Assembly: GCA_902806595.1 (NCBI GenBank)
Contig: CADCXC010000012.1
Coordinates: 496,001-560,000 of the forward strand
Length of the DNA stretch: 64,000 bases
Reading direction: 5' to 3'
Origin: Pyrenopolyporus hunteri
Taxonomy: Eukaryota > Ascomycota > Sordariomycetes > Xylariales > Hypoxylaceae
Shown: in pieces, positions 23,989 through 36,337 of the stretch
Numbering within the stretch: the stretch's first letter is position 1
How the letters are laid out: every line of letters starts with the position of its first letter
Translations under genes and position numbers: made by a program
The notes under the pieces: generated by a model
Told to the model about the DNA's origin: nothing
The model's input: only the letters and a program-made list of their open reading frames with translations
The model's database searches: none

Positions 23989-26304
23989 TTTCGTGATGTG
24001 AAACGCCGAATTCTAGAAGCTGAATTGTGTAGCCCGTACGACGACTGAAGTCGAAATTATTATATCCTGCGAACGGGGATCGCTCAACACCGGGTCGATA
24101 CTCGAATGAAACTGATGGGTTGAGCCTAGGTTTGCTAAATTCGATCGGACGGCGGGAGGCGTGTAACCAGGCCGAAGCAAGGCTCGAGTCACCAATCAAG
24201 ACTCAGTTACCCAGCAAGACTAGTTGGTCGACATCATCTGCGTGTGTGAAAGCTCGTCATCCAACACGGACCCGTGAGTATCGAAGGGCTAGGCGGACCA
24301 GCTGAGTGAATTACGATTCATCAATCATTCTAAAGCCCCCAGGTCCACTTGGCCATCCACAGCTCGAACAGGCGGATCTCAGGAGAATCTTATACCAACT
24401 CTGGCGTCCACATTTTTTAGGGGCATGGGACACTATATAGTACAGAATACTGGGCATGCGGCTTCCGGGTTCTGGCCAGGATGCCACGCGACTAACGAAA
24501 AGCTCTGTGTCCTCTTGGCTCTTGTGCACAGGGATTGGGAGTTCGACTCGAGCTGACTATTTACTGACCAGAGCCTGCTGGGCCGTGAGAGAGTGACTCG
24601 AGGATTTAGGGCCAATCAGGTATTCTAAAGAGAGGGATAGGTAAGGCTCTGTGGCAGAGACTGAGAAAGGCACGGGCATAGTGAGCAGGGATGAAAGACG
24701 GACTATGCTGGGATTTGGCTAGTGATATTAGCCAGCAGAATATAAATATTATGGAGTTACAGGCATGTAAGGAACCAGGGGGGTCGTTCTTTGGTGTGTC
24801 GGGATTTGAGGATGACAACCATCTACATGGACCGGTTTTGCTTACGAGCATAACTTGCACTACACAGTACGCGGTGGCGGAAGCTTAGCTCCACCTTATC
24901 TCGAGCGGCCTGAATACTACCAGCGTAGCACGGAGTAACCCCAGAATATGTGGATAATTGTCGAAACATGACAAGGCTCGATAGAGTGTCATATTCACCG
25001 ATTACCCCAGCTTGGCAGGCAACGGCTCTGCCGCCAAGTAGATAGTTGATAAGTCGAGCGACGGGCTAGGGGCAATGCGATCCGGGTCTCGACTAAAGGA
25101 AACCGATGAGGCCACGAGGGGCGGAGTAAAAGAAGACGTTGCAAATATACGTCCTTCGTCATCTGTGGATGACACAGCTCACTAGAGTCAGAAAATACCG
25201 CTATCGACAGGTGGTAATGCGAATAACGCCGATAATGTTTCAACCCTTTTGGAAGAGACACCTTGTTACCGGTGACCCCGATAGTGAGAAGAGATTCTAA
25301 AGGAATATGGTCATATATTAAAATAGTGTAGGTATTAGGACGTCTAATTTCATAGGAAAATCCGGTGAAGTAGATACTTATGAAGAGTAGCCTCCAGTTA
25401 CTCCACGAATATAGTCGTCTGGAGTTTGCTATGGCCGCGCGTCTTAGGCATAGAAACCGTTACACACCAATTTTCTAGGCGTAGAGGTATGTTCCAAAGC
25501 GCGAATATAGCCTGGAGCCCCGTCTTTAGGGTGTAAACCGCATCATCGTGTATGAAGTTGATCGAGTTCGTTCCCCATTATTTCAGCAAGCGCGTGAAGA
25601 GGTAATATAGATGTGAGGAAAATAGAACATAGATAGGTGCTGACGCCAGTGAACGAAGAAAGAATCAGCGAGACATGGGGGGGTAAGCTGCATATTATGT
25701 AATATAGGTGGGTAGGTAGGTTTGGTATTGAGCAACATGGCACGTGCATTATGGACTACCAAGTACATGTGTGGGTACCTAGGTACATATGTACGAAATA
25801 CACTGGCGCTTGTGCTACCTCAGGTATGTACGTCTTGAACCACCCCCCTCTAACTACCTACATGTATACACATTTTCGAAAACCCCCCGTGAACATCATC
25901 TACTTATCATTCTCCTCTTGAAATATAGGTAAGTAGTATAGCCATCTCCGCCTTACCCCACAGTTGCCTAGAAATAACTCTTCAAAGTCTTTATTCCTGT
26001 GTTCATACCACCCGCCTGTATACCTAGGTAGGTACCCAATATACCGCCGATCGGAAGATATCCCGGCGGATGCGACGACCATTTGAGAAGAAAGGCATTT
26101 TTTTGAAGCATTTAGACCTCCTCCAAGCGTTCGTAAATTTCATCGTGTCTAGCCGTGCCTCAACTTGAACCGAAACCAGTCTAGTACCTTACCTTAGTAC
26201 CTTAGCCCCAAGCAAAACCTAACAACATTCTAACTTGTCAAATCGTAAAACACGCGAGACCAAGTCTTTTACTGCGGTGTCAGGCCAAAAATTTAAGACC
26301 TCTT
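23989..26304. other. Gene-poor spacer upstream of the GPCR
   Basis: No gene is supported on either strand. The GPCR promoter must lie at the left end. CCTA/TAGG-rich stretches occur at about 25700-25860 and 26020-26040. Confidence 0.4.
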
Positions 26305-26383
26305 TTTGTACCTGTGGATCGCACTAGACAACCCACCATACTAATTTAGTACTAGACCGTCTTTTACGATCCACAGGTACAAA
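26305..26383. repeat. 17-bp perfect inverted repeat with 45-bp loop
   Basis: TTTGTACCTGTGGATCG at 26305-26321 and its exact complement at 26367-26383. It could be paired transposon ends, for example of a very small MITE or two abutting elements beside the mariner relic that starts about 100 bp to the right. Confidence 0.7.
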
Positions 26384-26477
26384 GCCCTTTTTTGAAGTAA
26401 AAAACGACCTTTTTTTACAATTGAAGCTATTCCCATACAATTTGTTTTTGAATTAGCCATATATACGAAAAATTACT

Positions 26478-26890
26478 AATATGGCCAGTTTAAAAAACTA
26501 CTATACGGCCCATCTTACTGCCGAATAACGCCAACGCGTACGTACCCTTCGAATCGATGGCGGTATGACCTATTAAGAAATAAAAAGAATTACCGGTTAT
26601 ACGAAAAGTTAGATAGCTACAGCCTATAGAGCTTCAGCTGCCGCGCCAGCACCTCGATCCGGTCGTTCGAAAGCTTCAAACGCCGAATAAGAAAGAGAGC
26701 TAGTAGAATACGTATGTTCTTCAAAAAAAACGCGTCGTGTTTACTATATAATAAATCTCTGAATAGCTTCAATTCTCTAATTCCACCTAAAACAACGCTA
26801 AACCCTAACTAGTATAGAAGGGCTACAAGACCCACTCGTAAATCTTACCCATCACACCATAGTAGGTCCGTAATAATTTCTCCTAGTAAT
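26478..26890 (+). pseudogene. Relic of a Tc1/mariner-type transposase, N-terminal helix-turn-helix part
   Basis: The frame from the ATG at 26478 reads LTAE*RQRVRTLRIDGGMTY, then a second block ITGYTKS*IATAYRA, the linker PAPRSGRSKA, and ELVEYVCSSKKTRR. This is the layout of the paired helix-turn-helix DNA-binding region and GRPK-type linker of fungal Tc1/mariner transposases. At least four in-frame TAA/TAG codons sit where CAA, CAG or CGA would be expected, a C-to-T signature. After about 26740 the frame decays; a GYKTHS patch near 26825 may be the next conserved block. The DDE catalytic domain was not recognised. CpG sites remain frequent, and the region is not AT-saturated, so RIP was light. 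Confidence 0.65.
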
Positions 26891-28791
26891 AAAACAGGGG
26901 CGCAGCTAGGGAGTATAGAATGTTACGGCACAGCCAACTATAGCACGCCAACAGATGACGGCAATTGTCCCGACGACGGGCTACCATGCTATAATACACT
27001 TCCCCGCCGCTCTCTGCTATGGAGTTGCGCTCAGACATTTTGGTACTAATACGAATCACCAATTTCTCGTTAGATGTATCCAAACCGAGCTTAGAGAATT
27101 CGTTAACTGGAATTCTCTATCCACGCCACATCCCCAGAATCCGACCCGCTTCACTATTGAGCTAACATGGCTGGGTTGGGGTATAGATCAGAAGAAAAGA
27201 AGCTAAGTTGCACAAGTGGATCATCTGTTGAATGTGCACAACAGAGTAGCAAAGTGTATAGAAGTTGACGTGCTGATACCCAGTTTTCTCCTCACCGAGG
27301 AAAAGGTATAACCATCTCAGGGGGGCTAATCGCGATCATGGTGTATAGAAAATACGGGGACCATAGACTATATCCTAGCGTCACGTCCCATGTGATGGCA
27401 CCTTCGGGGTCCAGTACACATGGCGATCGCGCTAAATCTTGCACCACGGCCGGGGCCCCCATTGCGGTTTGAAGCTTCGTTTGATTCATACAAACTTCAA
27501 ACCTCCCAAGACACCACCAAGACTCGCGATCTGGACGCGTAGACCGGCAACTCGCACTATAATAACGCCATCCATATCCTATTGATATGCGCCCAGATTT
27601 TCTCGTACGAGTCATTTAGTCTGGGGATTTGCGACTAGCAACCCCCTGACCCTCGTCCAATAACGAATACTCTCAAAAGACCAGCATCACCTAGGGACGT
27701 GCTATGATGTTGATGCTCTACAGGACGTCGGGCCCGGGCGGTGATAGGGTCGTAAATTACGGGTCTTCTTCTTTAGCCGACCCCCTTGCCAGACATCACG
27801 GCCGTCTAGTGTATACTAGTGCCAACGGTCAATATAGATCGCAGCCACGCCGTTTTCAACCCAGTAACGGTCCGAAATGTCTCTTAAAGCTAACAAAATT
27901 CATGCAAAGTGGAAGTGGGCCTATCTATAGATAATCATACACAAGGACCCGGGTATTAAACCCCCTATCTGAGAAATTTTAACCGCGCCTCATAAAGAAC
28001 TACGTTCATCGTCCCAATATCAACCTGCTTTCAACAGAACTCCCATGTATGTAAGCCTTTCGAGCAGCCAGAAGAATTCAGTTTATACATCTTCAGAACC
28101 GAGTTCTCAGTGAGGCGGTCGGAACTCTGACCTGAACCATGGTTAGGCTGATATAAACTGACCCTTCGTTATGAATATGAAATAGAAAGACAAACTCGAA
28201 GGGAGAGCGGCACCGCGCCAAGGATGAAAGATAATCGAAACCAACTATTCCGTACCCTACTTAAATATCGAGAGATTTCGAAGATAATGTATCATTTTAC
28301 ACAGCAATGCGGGTTGGAATGAGAGATATGCAGTTCCGGTCCCTGGTATCCGTACTGGCCATAGGGATAGACGAACATTTGCTTAACATAAGGTATTTAC
28401 GGTGAGTGTCACTAAAACCTATATAAAGCTTTCGGGAGGTAGGGGTAAGGTAAGTAAATCCCTTCTAGCTTTGAAATGAGCGTTCGGCGAATTCGATAAC
28501 CCCCTTTCTCCTCTTCGCCTTTTCTCTTTTCCCCTTTTCCACTTTTTCCCCCTTTTAGAATCACATTTCGATGCATTCTCAAAGTTGAAACTTGAGGCCC
28601 TTTATGGAACCTTGTTATCTTAAATTGAACAAAAAAATTCATTAAATTGAAGTCTCAAACTTCAAGCAAAGTATTTGTTAAGAACAAGCAGATATCCTAA
28701 GAATACGATCATTACTTACTTGCTTATATAATCTAACCTGCTTGGCTTTTTATGTAGGCATAAGCATCTCGAAACTATGGAGGTTCCATCA
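26891..28791. other. Gene-poor spacer
   Basis: Nothing convincing. The 107-codon minus-strand frame at 27292-27615 shows no recognisable motif. A C/T-rich patch lies at 28500-28560. Confidence 0.4.
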
Positions 28792-30093
28792 ACTACCATG
28801 CATCACGTGACAACGGGACACACCCCCACCGGGACACCCTTTTACTACCAAAACTCACCTAATTGAAATGTGTATATTTAATTGAATATAAATCGTAAAA
28901 ATACGAAATCAAGTCTATTAAAAAGGCCATTAAAAGGCCATTTTAAAGATATATCGAAAATTTTAATTAAAGTTTTAAAATAAAAGTTATAAAGTAAAAA
29001 ACTTTATTTTATTTTAATATCGTCGTATTTAAATATTTATATTTATTTATTTTATTTAAAAAAAATTTTAAAATTAATTAAAAAGTTTTAAATGTTTTTT
29101 TATTTAGTTTTAAATATATATAATAATTTATTTAAATTTAATATACGTTTTTAACTTATATAATTAACTTTTAATAAACGTTTAAAATATTATAAAAAAT
29201 TATTATTTTTATATTTATTTTAACGTATAAATATAAAATATTTATAAATCGAGTTTTTTTTTTTATAAAATAAAAATCGTTTTTTCGATTAATTTTAATT
29301 TTAACTATTATAAATTATTTTTAATAAAATTATTATAAAATAAAAATAATATATAAAAAAAATTAAAAACGTATATTTTTAATTATAAATTTTTAAAAGT
29401 TTTTATTTATTTTAAATTTATATATAAATTATATATATTTTAAAAATAATTAAAATATTTTTTAAATAATTTACGTATTAATATTAATAAATATATTATC
29501 GTTTAAAAATATTTTTTTTTATTTTTAATAAATTTTATAAAATTTAATTTTATAAAATCGTTATTTTAATAAAAATAAATTTTAATTAATTTTTATAATT
29601 ATATAAAATATTTTTAAAATTTTAAAAAATTTTTAATAAAGTTTAAAATTACGTAATATATATATAATTTTTTTATAAATATAAATAAAATTATTTATAT
29701 TTTAAAACGTTTTAAAATTTATTATAACTTTATTAATTTCGAAGAAATATAAAAGAGTTAATTAATAAAGTTTTATATATTTTTTTAAAAATTTTAAACT
29801 TAATTTAAAATAATAATTATTAAAATAAATATTAAAAAAAAATTAAAATACGACGAAATTAATAAAATTAAAATAAAATAAAATTTTTTACTTTATAATT
29901 TTTATTTTAAAATTTTAATTAAAGTTTTCGATATATTTCTAAAATAACTTTTTAATGGCTTTTTTAATAAATTTAATTTCGTATTTTTACGATTTATATT
30001 TAATTAAATATACACATTTCAATTAGGTGAGTTTTGGTAGTAAAAGGGTGTCCCGGTGGGGGTGTGTCCCGTTGTCACGTGATGCATGGTAGT
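28792..30093. mobile_element. 1.3-kb DNA element with about 250-bp terminal inverted repeats, RIPed interior
   Basis: Left arm 28792-29040 and right arm 29845-30093 are reverse complements, exact over the outer 70-80 bp (ACTACCATGCATCACGTGAC and onward) and diverging inward by transitions. The ends fit either a TA target duplication inside ACTACC or a terminus at the A itself. The termini contain CACGTG and two GGGACAC units. The interior (about 29000-29900) is almost pure A/T with surviving CpG; no transposase can be read, so this is a non-autonomous or destroyed cut-and-paste element. Superfamily not assigned. Confidence 0.8.
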
Positions 30094-31412
30094 CTAATGA
30101 TATGAGACCCATGGTATTTTTGTAGGTTGGAGTTATATCTAAGGATGGTAATAATATTACGGTTTTCAAGATCAAGATCTTACGCTAAGCCAAGGAGTCT
30201 TCTATCACACTGTTGTCAAAGTTAATTGAAAACAATCAAGTGTCGCTTCGATGACGTTTTATAAAAGCGCTTCGTTAAGTATCGGAATAATGGCGTATAG
30301 CGATTGGAGGGAACATCTAGTAACTATCGCCGCTCCTATTCCGAGCACGTTTCACATGCAACATTTTCCGAATCAAGTCGGCGACGCATTGTGAGGTCGT
30401 GTAACACTATTATTCTAACTCAGAGGCAATTCTTGCGCCATAGACGATCATCATTTCCACGTTTATAGGGCTTTCTACCGTCCTTAATCTCGAGGCTGTA
30501 GCCGGGGTGGGTGGATTATAGGGGTTACTTCACTTGGTCATGAGCTTAGCCAGTCATCGTTTAAGTAGGGTAGGCACGTGGTAAGGAGGCTCCTAGGACG
30601 GGAGCGGCCAGCGTAGGTTAAGTCTGGGGATATGGCTGGGCTCAGCAATCGGATTTAAACAGCGCATGATACTATCACCATGATTAAGTCGTGACCAAAT
30701 AGTTATCATGGGTTAAACACGTTTATACGGATTTGTTGCGGGAATAGATATTAGCTGAATACATCGCGGGATGCTTAAAAATCTGGGAGTGAGCTTTTGA
30801 AAGTTTTGTCTACTTATACGAAGAACTGCTGTCAGGTGGCGTGTACTATACACCACCTGCCAGACGCCCTAAATACTCCGCATTGTTTTAGGTTTAGCGT
30901 GCTTTACGCAACTCCGGGGTAGTGGGTATACATTGGATTACGTATACCTATTTTCGCACTCGGCAGCTGCTGTACCACCTGGTCGTGCCAAACACCAGCT
31001 GACTTAGGTTTTTGGGGCGGGCGAGGTTTTTTGGACGCAACTTCCGTACTCAAAGCCGGATCATAGCTCTGTCGGAAGGAGAAATGAGAGCAAGAGAGCT
31101 CGAAATGCATACGATGAAGAAGTAACTGAGTACCCCGATTAACAGATGCACCGCTTAAAAGGCCAACCCCGCCCTAAGCCATCAATCGACAACCCGCGAT
31201 TGGAGGACTTTAATTCCGTAGTCAGCAAACCTATTAAACCCATCAGACCCAGTCCTATCTATCGAATCTCACCTATAGCCGAATGCTACTAAGGGAAGGG
31301 AAATGTTCGATCGTTGAAAAGAGGTAGGTGAACTCGGAGGCTTTCTCTCCCCTCCTCTCCCTCCTCCATCTTTCTATATGCCTCTGTTTCTCGATCTTAT
31401 GTGGTTGTAGAT
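30094..31412. other. Spacer and upstream region of the P450 gene
   Basis: No gene is supported. A C/T-rich tract at about 31340-31380 lies directly before the P450 start codon and is a plausible core-promoter or 5' untranslated element. Confidence 0.45.
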
Positions 31413-32993
31413 ATGGCCTCCTCGCCTAGTTTACTCCTATTTTCTCTCCTATTTCTGTCTTTAGCCTTCACCCGTCTCTTTCTTAACTGGAGAAAGCTAA
31501 ACAAAGCGCCTGGGCCAACCTTGGCAGGCTTCACAGATCTCTGGAGAGCTTACAAACAGTACAATGGCAAGCTAAGAGACGAGATTTTAAACCTACATTC
31601 TCAATACGGCCCAATAGTCCGATACGGTGTCCGTAGCATTAGTATAAGCGACCCCGAGGTCATCAACGTCGTTTACGGAAGTCGAGCGGGCTTCGTCACG
31701 GTATGGCTATCCCACATACAATGTGTCTCCAGCTCTGAACGATTATATCTAGGCAGATTCGTATAAGGTTCTGGTCGGAACCCGTAATGGCGAGGAGGTA
31801 CCAAGTTTATTAAGCATCGCAGATGAGACGCGCCATGGAGCTCTGCGTCGGGCCATCGCGAACGCCTTCACGCCCACCGCCGTGTTGGACTACGAAAAGT
31901 GGATCGATGTGACGATTGAAGAGCTACTTGGCATCCTAAGCAAGAAGACTACCTTCGACTTGACGTCTATGCTCACTCGGTACGCTATGGATGCCGCCGC
32001 ACGGTTTGCATTTGGTGAGCCCGTCGGTTATCTTCCAGCCGAGGGCGATGTGGACGGGTCTATCCAATTGGTTCGCGATCGCTTCACTCACTGGGGGTTG
32101 TGGTCGTCGGTGCCGCAGCTGGAGAAGTTGATCTATCGCAACCCCATTGCTATGCGTCGGAAACAGACAACGTCCGGTATGGCAGCGGTGGCATTCTCGA
32201 GGCTCAAGGCGAGAGCTGGCCAGTCGAAAGATGACCCAGAATACGTGGATCTACTTCAGAGATTTCTCGAAGCTAGCAAGGATCATCCGCAACTGGACAC
32301 TCTTGGAGTGTTGGGTATGTTAATGTCCACGATAACTGGAGCAGGCGACACGACGGCCACCACGGTGGTGGCCGTGCTCTACTATTTATTCAAAAACCCC
32401 GATGTACTCAGGAAGCTAGAGGATGAATTCGCGCAAGCCGATCTACCAGAGATCCCCGCGTTCTCTCAGGTGAACAAGCTACCCTACCTGAACGCCGTCA
32501 TAAAGGAGGGTATGCGACTCTTCACTCTCTTGAACTGGCCGATGGAGCGGCTAGTCCCTGCCGGGGGCGTCACGATTGCCGGCATGTTTTTCCCGGAGGG
32601 CACTAGTGTAGGATGCATGCCCCAAGCCGTCCATCTTAACGTCAAGGTCTTCGGCGAGGATGCTCACATTTACCGGCCCGAGCGTTGGCTTACCACCGAC
32701 CGCGAGCAGCTGAGGCAAATGGAAGCCGCCCACATGGGATTCAGTCGTGGACGTCGCAATTGCATAGGGCAGAACATCGCTACATTGCAGATGAAGAAGG
32801 TCATCCCGGCAATACTCATGAAGTTTAAAGTGAGTTCATCGAAGATATGCCCTGTTTTACCAGTTACCCGTGAGTTGCTAATTCCCGAATATAGCTAAGC
32901 CTAGAAGATCCCAAGGCGCCTTTAGAAGCGGACTTCTCTCCTGCCATCCCCTTTCTGGAGCCGCTATACGTAAAGTCGCAGCTCAAGCACTAG
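31413..32993 (+). CDS. Cytochrome P450 monooxygenase, pisatin-demethylase-like
   Basis: Haem-thiolate monooxygenase anchored in the ER membrane. Exons 31413-31700, 31753-32829 and 32895-32993 (introns 52 and 65 bp, both GT-AG) give 487 aa. Residues 5-25 form a hydrophobic anchor, followed by the Pro-containing hinge KAPGP. The I-helix oxygen-binding motif TGAGDTT is at about 291-297, the K-helix ExxR at 348-351 (EGMR), RPERW at 404-408, and the haem loop FSRGRRNCIG holds the axial Cys at about 433. The exon 1/2 junction was chosen to give FVTADSYKVLVG, matching the family pattern FVTSDFYxVLVG. An in-frame GTG codon precedes the ATG, but I take ATG 31413 as the start. The substrate cannot be predicted; relatives act on plant phenolics and fungal metabolites. 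No backbone biosynthetic enzyme is nearby. Confidence 0.9.
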
Positions 32994-34331
32994 GTAGTGT
33001 AGCGGACACGTCCATGAATAAAATTATGTCTCTCGTTAGGAAAAAGACCAATAACACGTTCAGCATATGCCCATATCATAGATAATGGATACTAGATGTG
33101 AGCTAGTGCGTTCGAACCTGGTACCTATAACGGTGAACCCGAAGAAGCGCTCAACAAACGTTTCATCTCCTCGCCGTCTTATCGCCAAATAATCATATAC
33201 TCTTCTTCCGTTTCACTTAAACTAACAAGCTCGTCTGGGAGGAGGCGGGGAGAAGTAGGCGTCTTGTACCCTTCACATGTCGCAGGCGAGTCAACGGCGG
33301 AATCTAATAAGGGTGAGATACCGCTAATATTTTATCACCTTGCCTAATATTTCCGCGGCAGTAAGTTGTTGTAACCCCTGGGGCGGCTAACACTTGTAGA
33401 GATGGGCATCTGCGGGATACAAATGTTTAGGATTTCTCATAATCTCCTCTAAGGTCACCTCAATCGTCTATGTCTTGAATAGAGGAAAACAATAGGAGTA
33501 TGGCCTAGGCTAACAATGAATGCTAGGTCATCCATATTCCCTAACTGGAGTGGTGTGACAATAAGTTGCAGGCTTCCAGAAACCTAGTTGAATAAATTCT
33601 ACATCCTCTTTCCGCGCCTCTTCAGATCAAGGACAAGCGATAGCCCTTTCAACCAATTGAATCTACCGAGCCTTGAAACAGGGTCTCATAACAGAGGATC
33701 GTCTACAGTCATGAAAGGACCATGACTTTCAATAGCTGACACCCGTGTCAGGCGCTATTCGTTCGTTCAGCTATGACTTTGCCGGTCTTCATATCACCAT
33801 TGTTCACCAAGCGAACCGTGAGAACACCTGCATGGCCATTGACGAGTTTCCCTTCCCCGTCTGAGGTCTCCTTTGTATAGGTACTTGAATAAGACGATTC
33901 AGATATCCTCGCCACGGAAACCTTCTAGATCTCACGATGCCCACGAGGTCGGGCTCTGGTGGATGGTATACGTAAACCACGGGAAGGCCCATCACTTTAT
34001 CTACGGAAGCTTCTTTCCTTTGTCTTCTAGAACGTCCATACCAACCTCATAACACCAGCGACCCTAGCTTTAAGCCCTTTCAGATACCAGGGCCAGAGGC
34101 GTTTAAGATGGAGGCGGCCCCTTTACGAATCCTAGGCCCCCTTCGGTCTATCGAAGTCTTGCGGCATCGGTATATTTGCTAGAATCCCCATAGGAGGGAT
34201 ACGAGAAGTTTAGACGCCGATAGAGTCCTTGTAGGCCAAGTACCGATAATCAAGCTCTACTCAAGGGCGGTAAAGCTAGGTGATCTGTAAGGAACCCCTA
34301 TTTTTTGGTCAAGGGGGTTACTACCCGCGCC
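32994..34331. other. Spacer between P450 and the low-complexity gene
   Basis: No gene is supported. The P450 polyadenylation hexamer is at its left end. The right half contains short open frames without motifs. Confidence 0.45.
33017..33022 (+). terminator. Candidate polyadenylation signal of the P450 gene
   Basis: AATAAA 24 bp past the stop codon. Confidence 0.4.
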
Positions 34332-35753
34332 ATGGTAAGCAGGAGGGCTAGGAACATGGATAGGCGCGCTACGAGCCGTAACGGTAATAGACGCGGTCCG
34401 CGAAATGTGAACTTTGAGGATGATCACCCCATGGCCGGCCTTGGTTCGTCCCCGAGGAAAACCCATTTTCCTAATAGGAGAGGAGGCCGGAAGAACCACA
34501 ACCCAGCTCGTGATCAAGCTGCACCGTACCACACCGGCGATAACGATAGGATCCGCGACTCCTTCCCCTTCTCTAGCAGCCAAAATTCGCAGCGGCGTCA
34601 TCAGCAACGTGATGCTCGCCAGGGTATCCGGGGACAAAGGGGAAATAATCACCACAACCCGAATAACCGCCCCAATAATATCCCAAATCACAAGCGCAAC
34701 CGCCGGCGGCGTCGTGGCGGGGTAGCCGATGAGGACGCCGTCTTAGACGACGGCGAAAACGACTCCGTCGACATCGACATCGACTCGCTCTTCGGGTCCT
34801 CGCTACCCATTCCCCGGGGCTCCACCAACCACAACCACCATAACCACCACAATCCCAACTTCGACCACCCGCACCCGCACCACCACCACCACAACCGCAG
34901 AAACAGTAGCCCCAGCTGGCACGACGGCAACGCCAACGACAACATCAGCGGCCCGGTGCACGCGCGGACCTGCACGGAGTGCAGCAGCGTGCGGCGGGCG
35001 AACCTGCGGTTCCGGAACTGGGCGGCGCGGGCGCTGCGGCGGTGCGGCGAGCGCTTCGCGGCGTGGGCCGAGGACGCGGGCGTCGGGTTCGCGACGGCCG
35101 ACGAGATGGACTGGCAGCCGGAGCCCGTGGTGCGCGTGCTGCTGCTGGGGGGGACGCCCGAGCTCGGGGGCGGCGCTTGGTCGCCGGTGGGGAGTATGTA
35201 TGGTGGTGGTGGGGGTGGTGGTGGGTTCTTGTTGAATCAGCAGCAGCAGCAGCAGCAACAACAAGAGCAGTATTATCAGCAGCAGATGGGCATGGCAATG
35301 GCGATGGGGCAGATGGGATCGCTGCCGGCGCCCGGGCCCTGGGCTTGGCCGCCGTGGTCGGCGGGAGGGGGAGGGGGGGGAGGTATGCCGCCGATTCCCC
35401 CGTCGACTGCCGCGGCGGTGGGGACGAGTTGGCCGTGGTGTATGGGTGTTGGTGGTGATGGTGGCGGGGCATATAACAACAATAATAATAACAACAGCAA
35501 CGGGCCCATGCCTATCTCCGGGTTCGGGCTTCTCGGAGCGGGTATCGTCGAAACACCGGGGCCCCTATCGAATCACGGCTTAGACGCAGGTGCAGGGAAG
35601 ACGTACATCCCCGTGCGGTCGGCGCACGAGCCCTCGGCGACGAGCGCGTGGTTTCGGGGGTTGGATTCGCCGGGGATAAGGACGAGAGCGAGGGAGGAGC
35701 TTGGGAGTGGGAGGGATTGGAGAAAGAAGCATAGAGTGATTGAGGAGGACTGA
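34332..35753 (+). CDS. Hypothetical low-complexity protein (Asn/His/Gly/Gln-rich)
   Basis: Single exon, 473 aa from the ATG at 34332; the frame is open upstream to 34305 but only with non-ATG codons. I do not recognise a family. The N-terminal third is basic and Arg/Asn/Gly-rich (RRRRRGG near residue 125); an acidic patch (DSVDIDIDSLF) follows, then a His/Asn-rich run. The only ordered-looking part is about residues 205-275: CTECSSVRRANLRFRNWAARALRRCGERFAAW, a Cys-x-x-Cys plus a Trp/Arg-rich amphipathic segment. After it come Gly, Gln, Met and Asn homopolymers (Q9, G8, N7). The C-terminus is charged. It could be a nucleic-acid-associated disordered protein. Strong codon-position GC bias and length favour a real gene over a chance frame, but an unseen intron is possible. 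Confidence 0.55.
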   Translation: MVSRRARNMDRRATSRNGNRRGPRNVNFEDDHPMAGLGSSPRKTHFPNRRGGRKNHNPARDQAAPYHTGDNDRIRDSFPFSSSQNSQRRHQQRDARQGIRGQRGNNHHNPNNRPNNIPNHKRNRRRRRGGVADEDAVLDDGENDSVDIDIDSLFGSSLPIPRGSTNHNHHNHHNPNFDHPHPHHHHHNRRNSSPSWHDGNANDNISGPVHARTCTECSSVRRANLRFRNWAARALRRCGERFAAWAEDAGVGFATADEMDWQPEPVVRVLLLGGTPELGGGAWSPVGSMYGGGGGGGGFLLNQQQQQQQQQEQYYQQQMGMAMAMGQMGSLPAPGPWAWPPWSAGGGGGGGMPPIPPSTAAAVGTSWPWCMGVGGDGGGAYNNNNNNNSNGPMPISGFGLLGAGIVETPGPLSNHGLDAGAGKTYIPVRSAHEPSATSAWFRGLDSPGIRTRAREELGSGRDWRKKHRVIEED

Positions 35754-36337
35754 CGGCTGCTTTGAATGTGGAGGAGTGAGCGTTTAGAGGTATTCAGATA
35801 TGCACCTCAGCTAAGATCCCATCAAACCAAATGTTAGGAAAGTTCGCAATACGGAATCCACTTATATTGTTCTTCCGAGTGCGGCTCATTATAACCTAAC
35901 CGCTTCGTTAGACGTCCTGAAGTCAGAAGCTGCCATACTATTTGAGGCGGTAAGAACTCGAACGGATTACTGAGTAGTGGCTTGTGTCAAACCAGTAAGA
36001 TGACAGCATACTCATCGGTTCCCTCTTAAGAGGTAGACTGAGAGAAGAAGATTAATGTCTTAAAGATAAGGAAGGCGATGCCGTCACGAGAACGATGTTA
36101 ATAAGAAACGAAGAGATAAGTGCATGGATCGAATTGCCTGTATGGTATTGGCCAGCTAGACTTGTCCCTATCGGAACTATGCAGAATTAAACAGCAAAAA
36201 CAAACCCAGCCTCCGAACGCCTAGTCGCCGTTGCCTGATGGGAATAACTCCACCCCACGAACCATGTGGATTATGATCATCACATCAAGACCGTAATATA
36301 GCACAAAATAGGTTTTGCTTCTCTGCCTATGAAGTGT
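35754..36337. other. Convergent spacer between the low-complexity gene and NOP1
   Basis: 3' ends of two convergent genes meet here. No additional gene or clear terminator motif was seen. Confidence 0.5.

Noticed and set aside
27292..27615. 107-codon minus-strand open frame in the spacer right of the mariner relic
   Set aside because: No recognisable domain, no splice context and no similarity to the transposase frame.
866..32993. Secondary-metabolite cluster formed by the transporter and P450
   Set aside because: The genes are about 28 kb apart, separated by dead repeats and a GPCR, and no backbone enzyme or pathway regulator is present.
34803..35472. Long minus-strand frames (153 and 175 codons) opposite the low-complexity gene
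   Set aside because: They are shadows of repetitive codons of the plus-strand gene; translations are Pro/Ala/His simple sequence.
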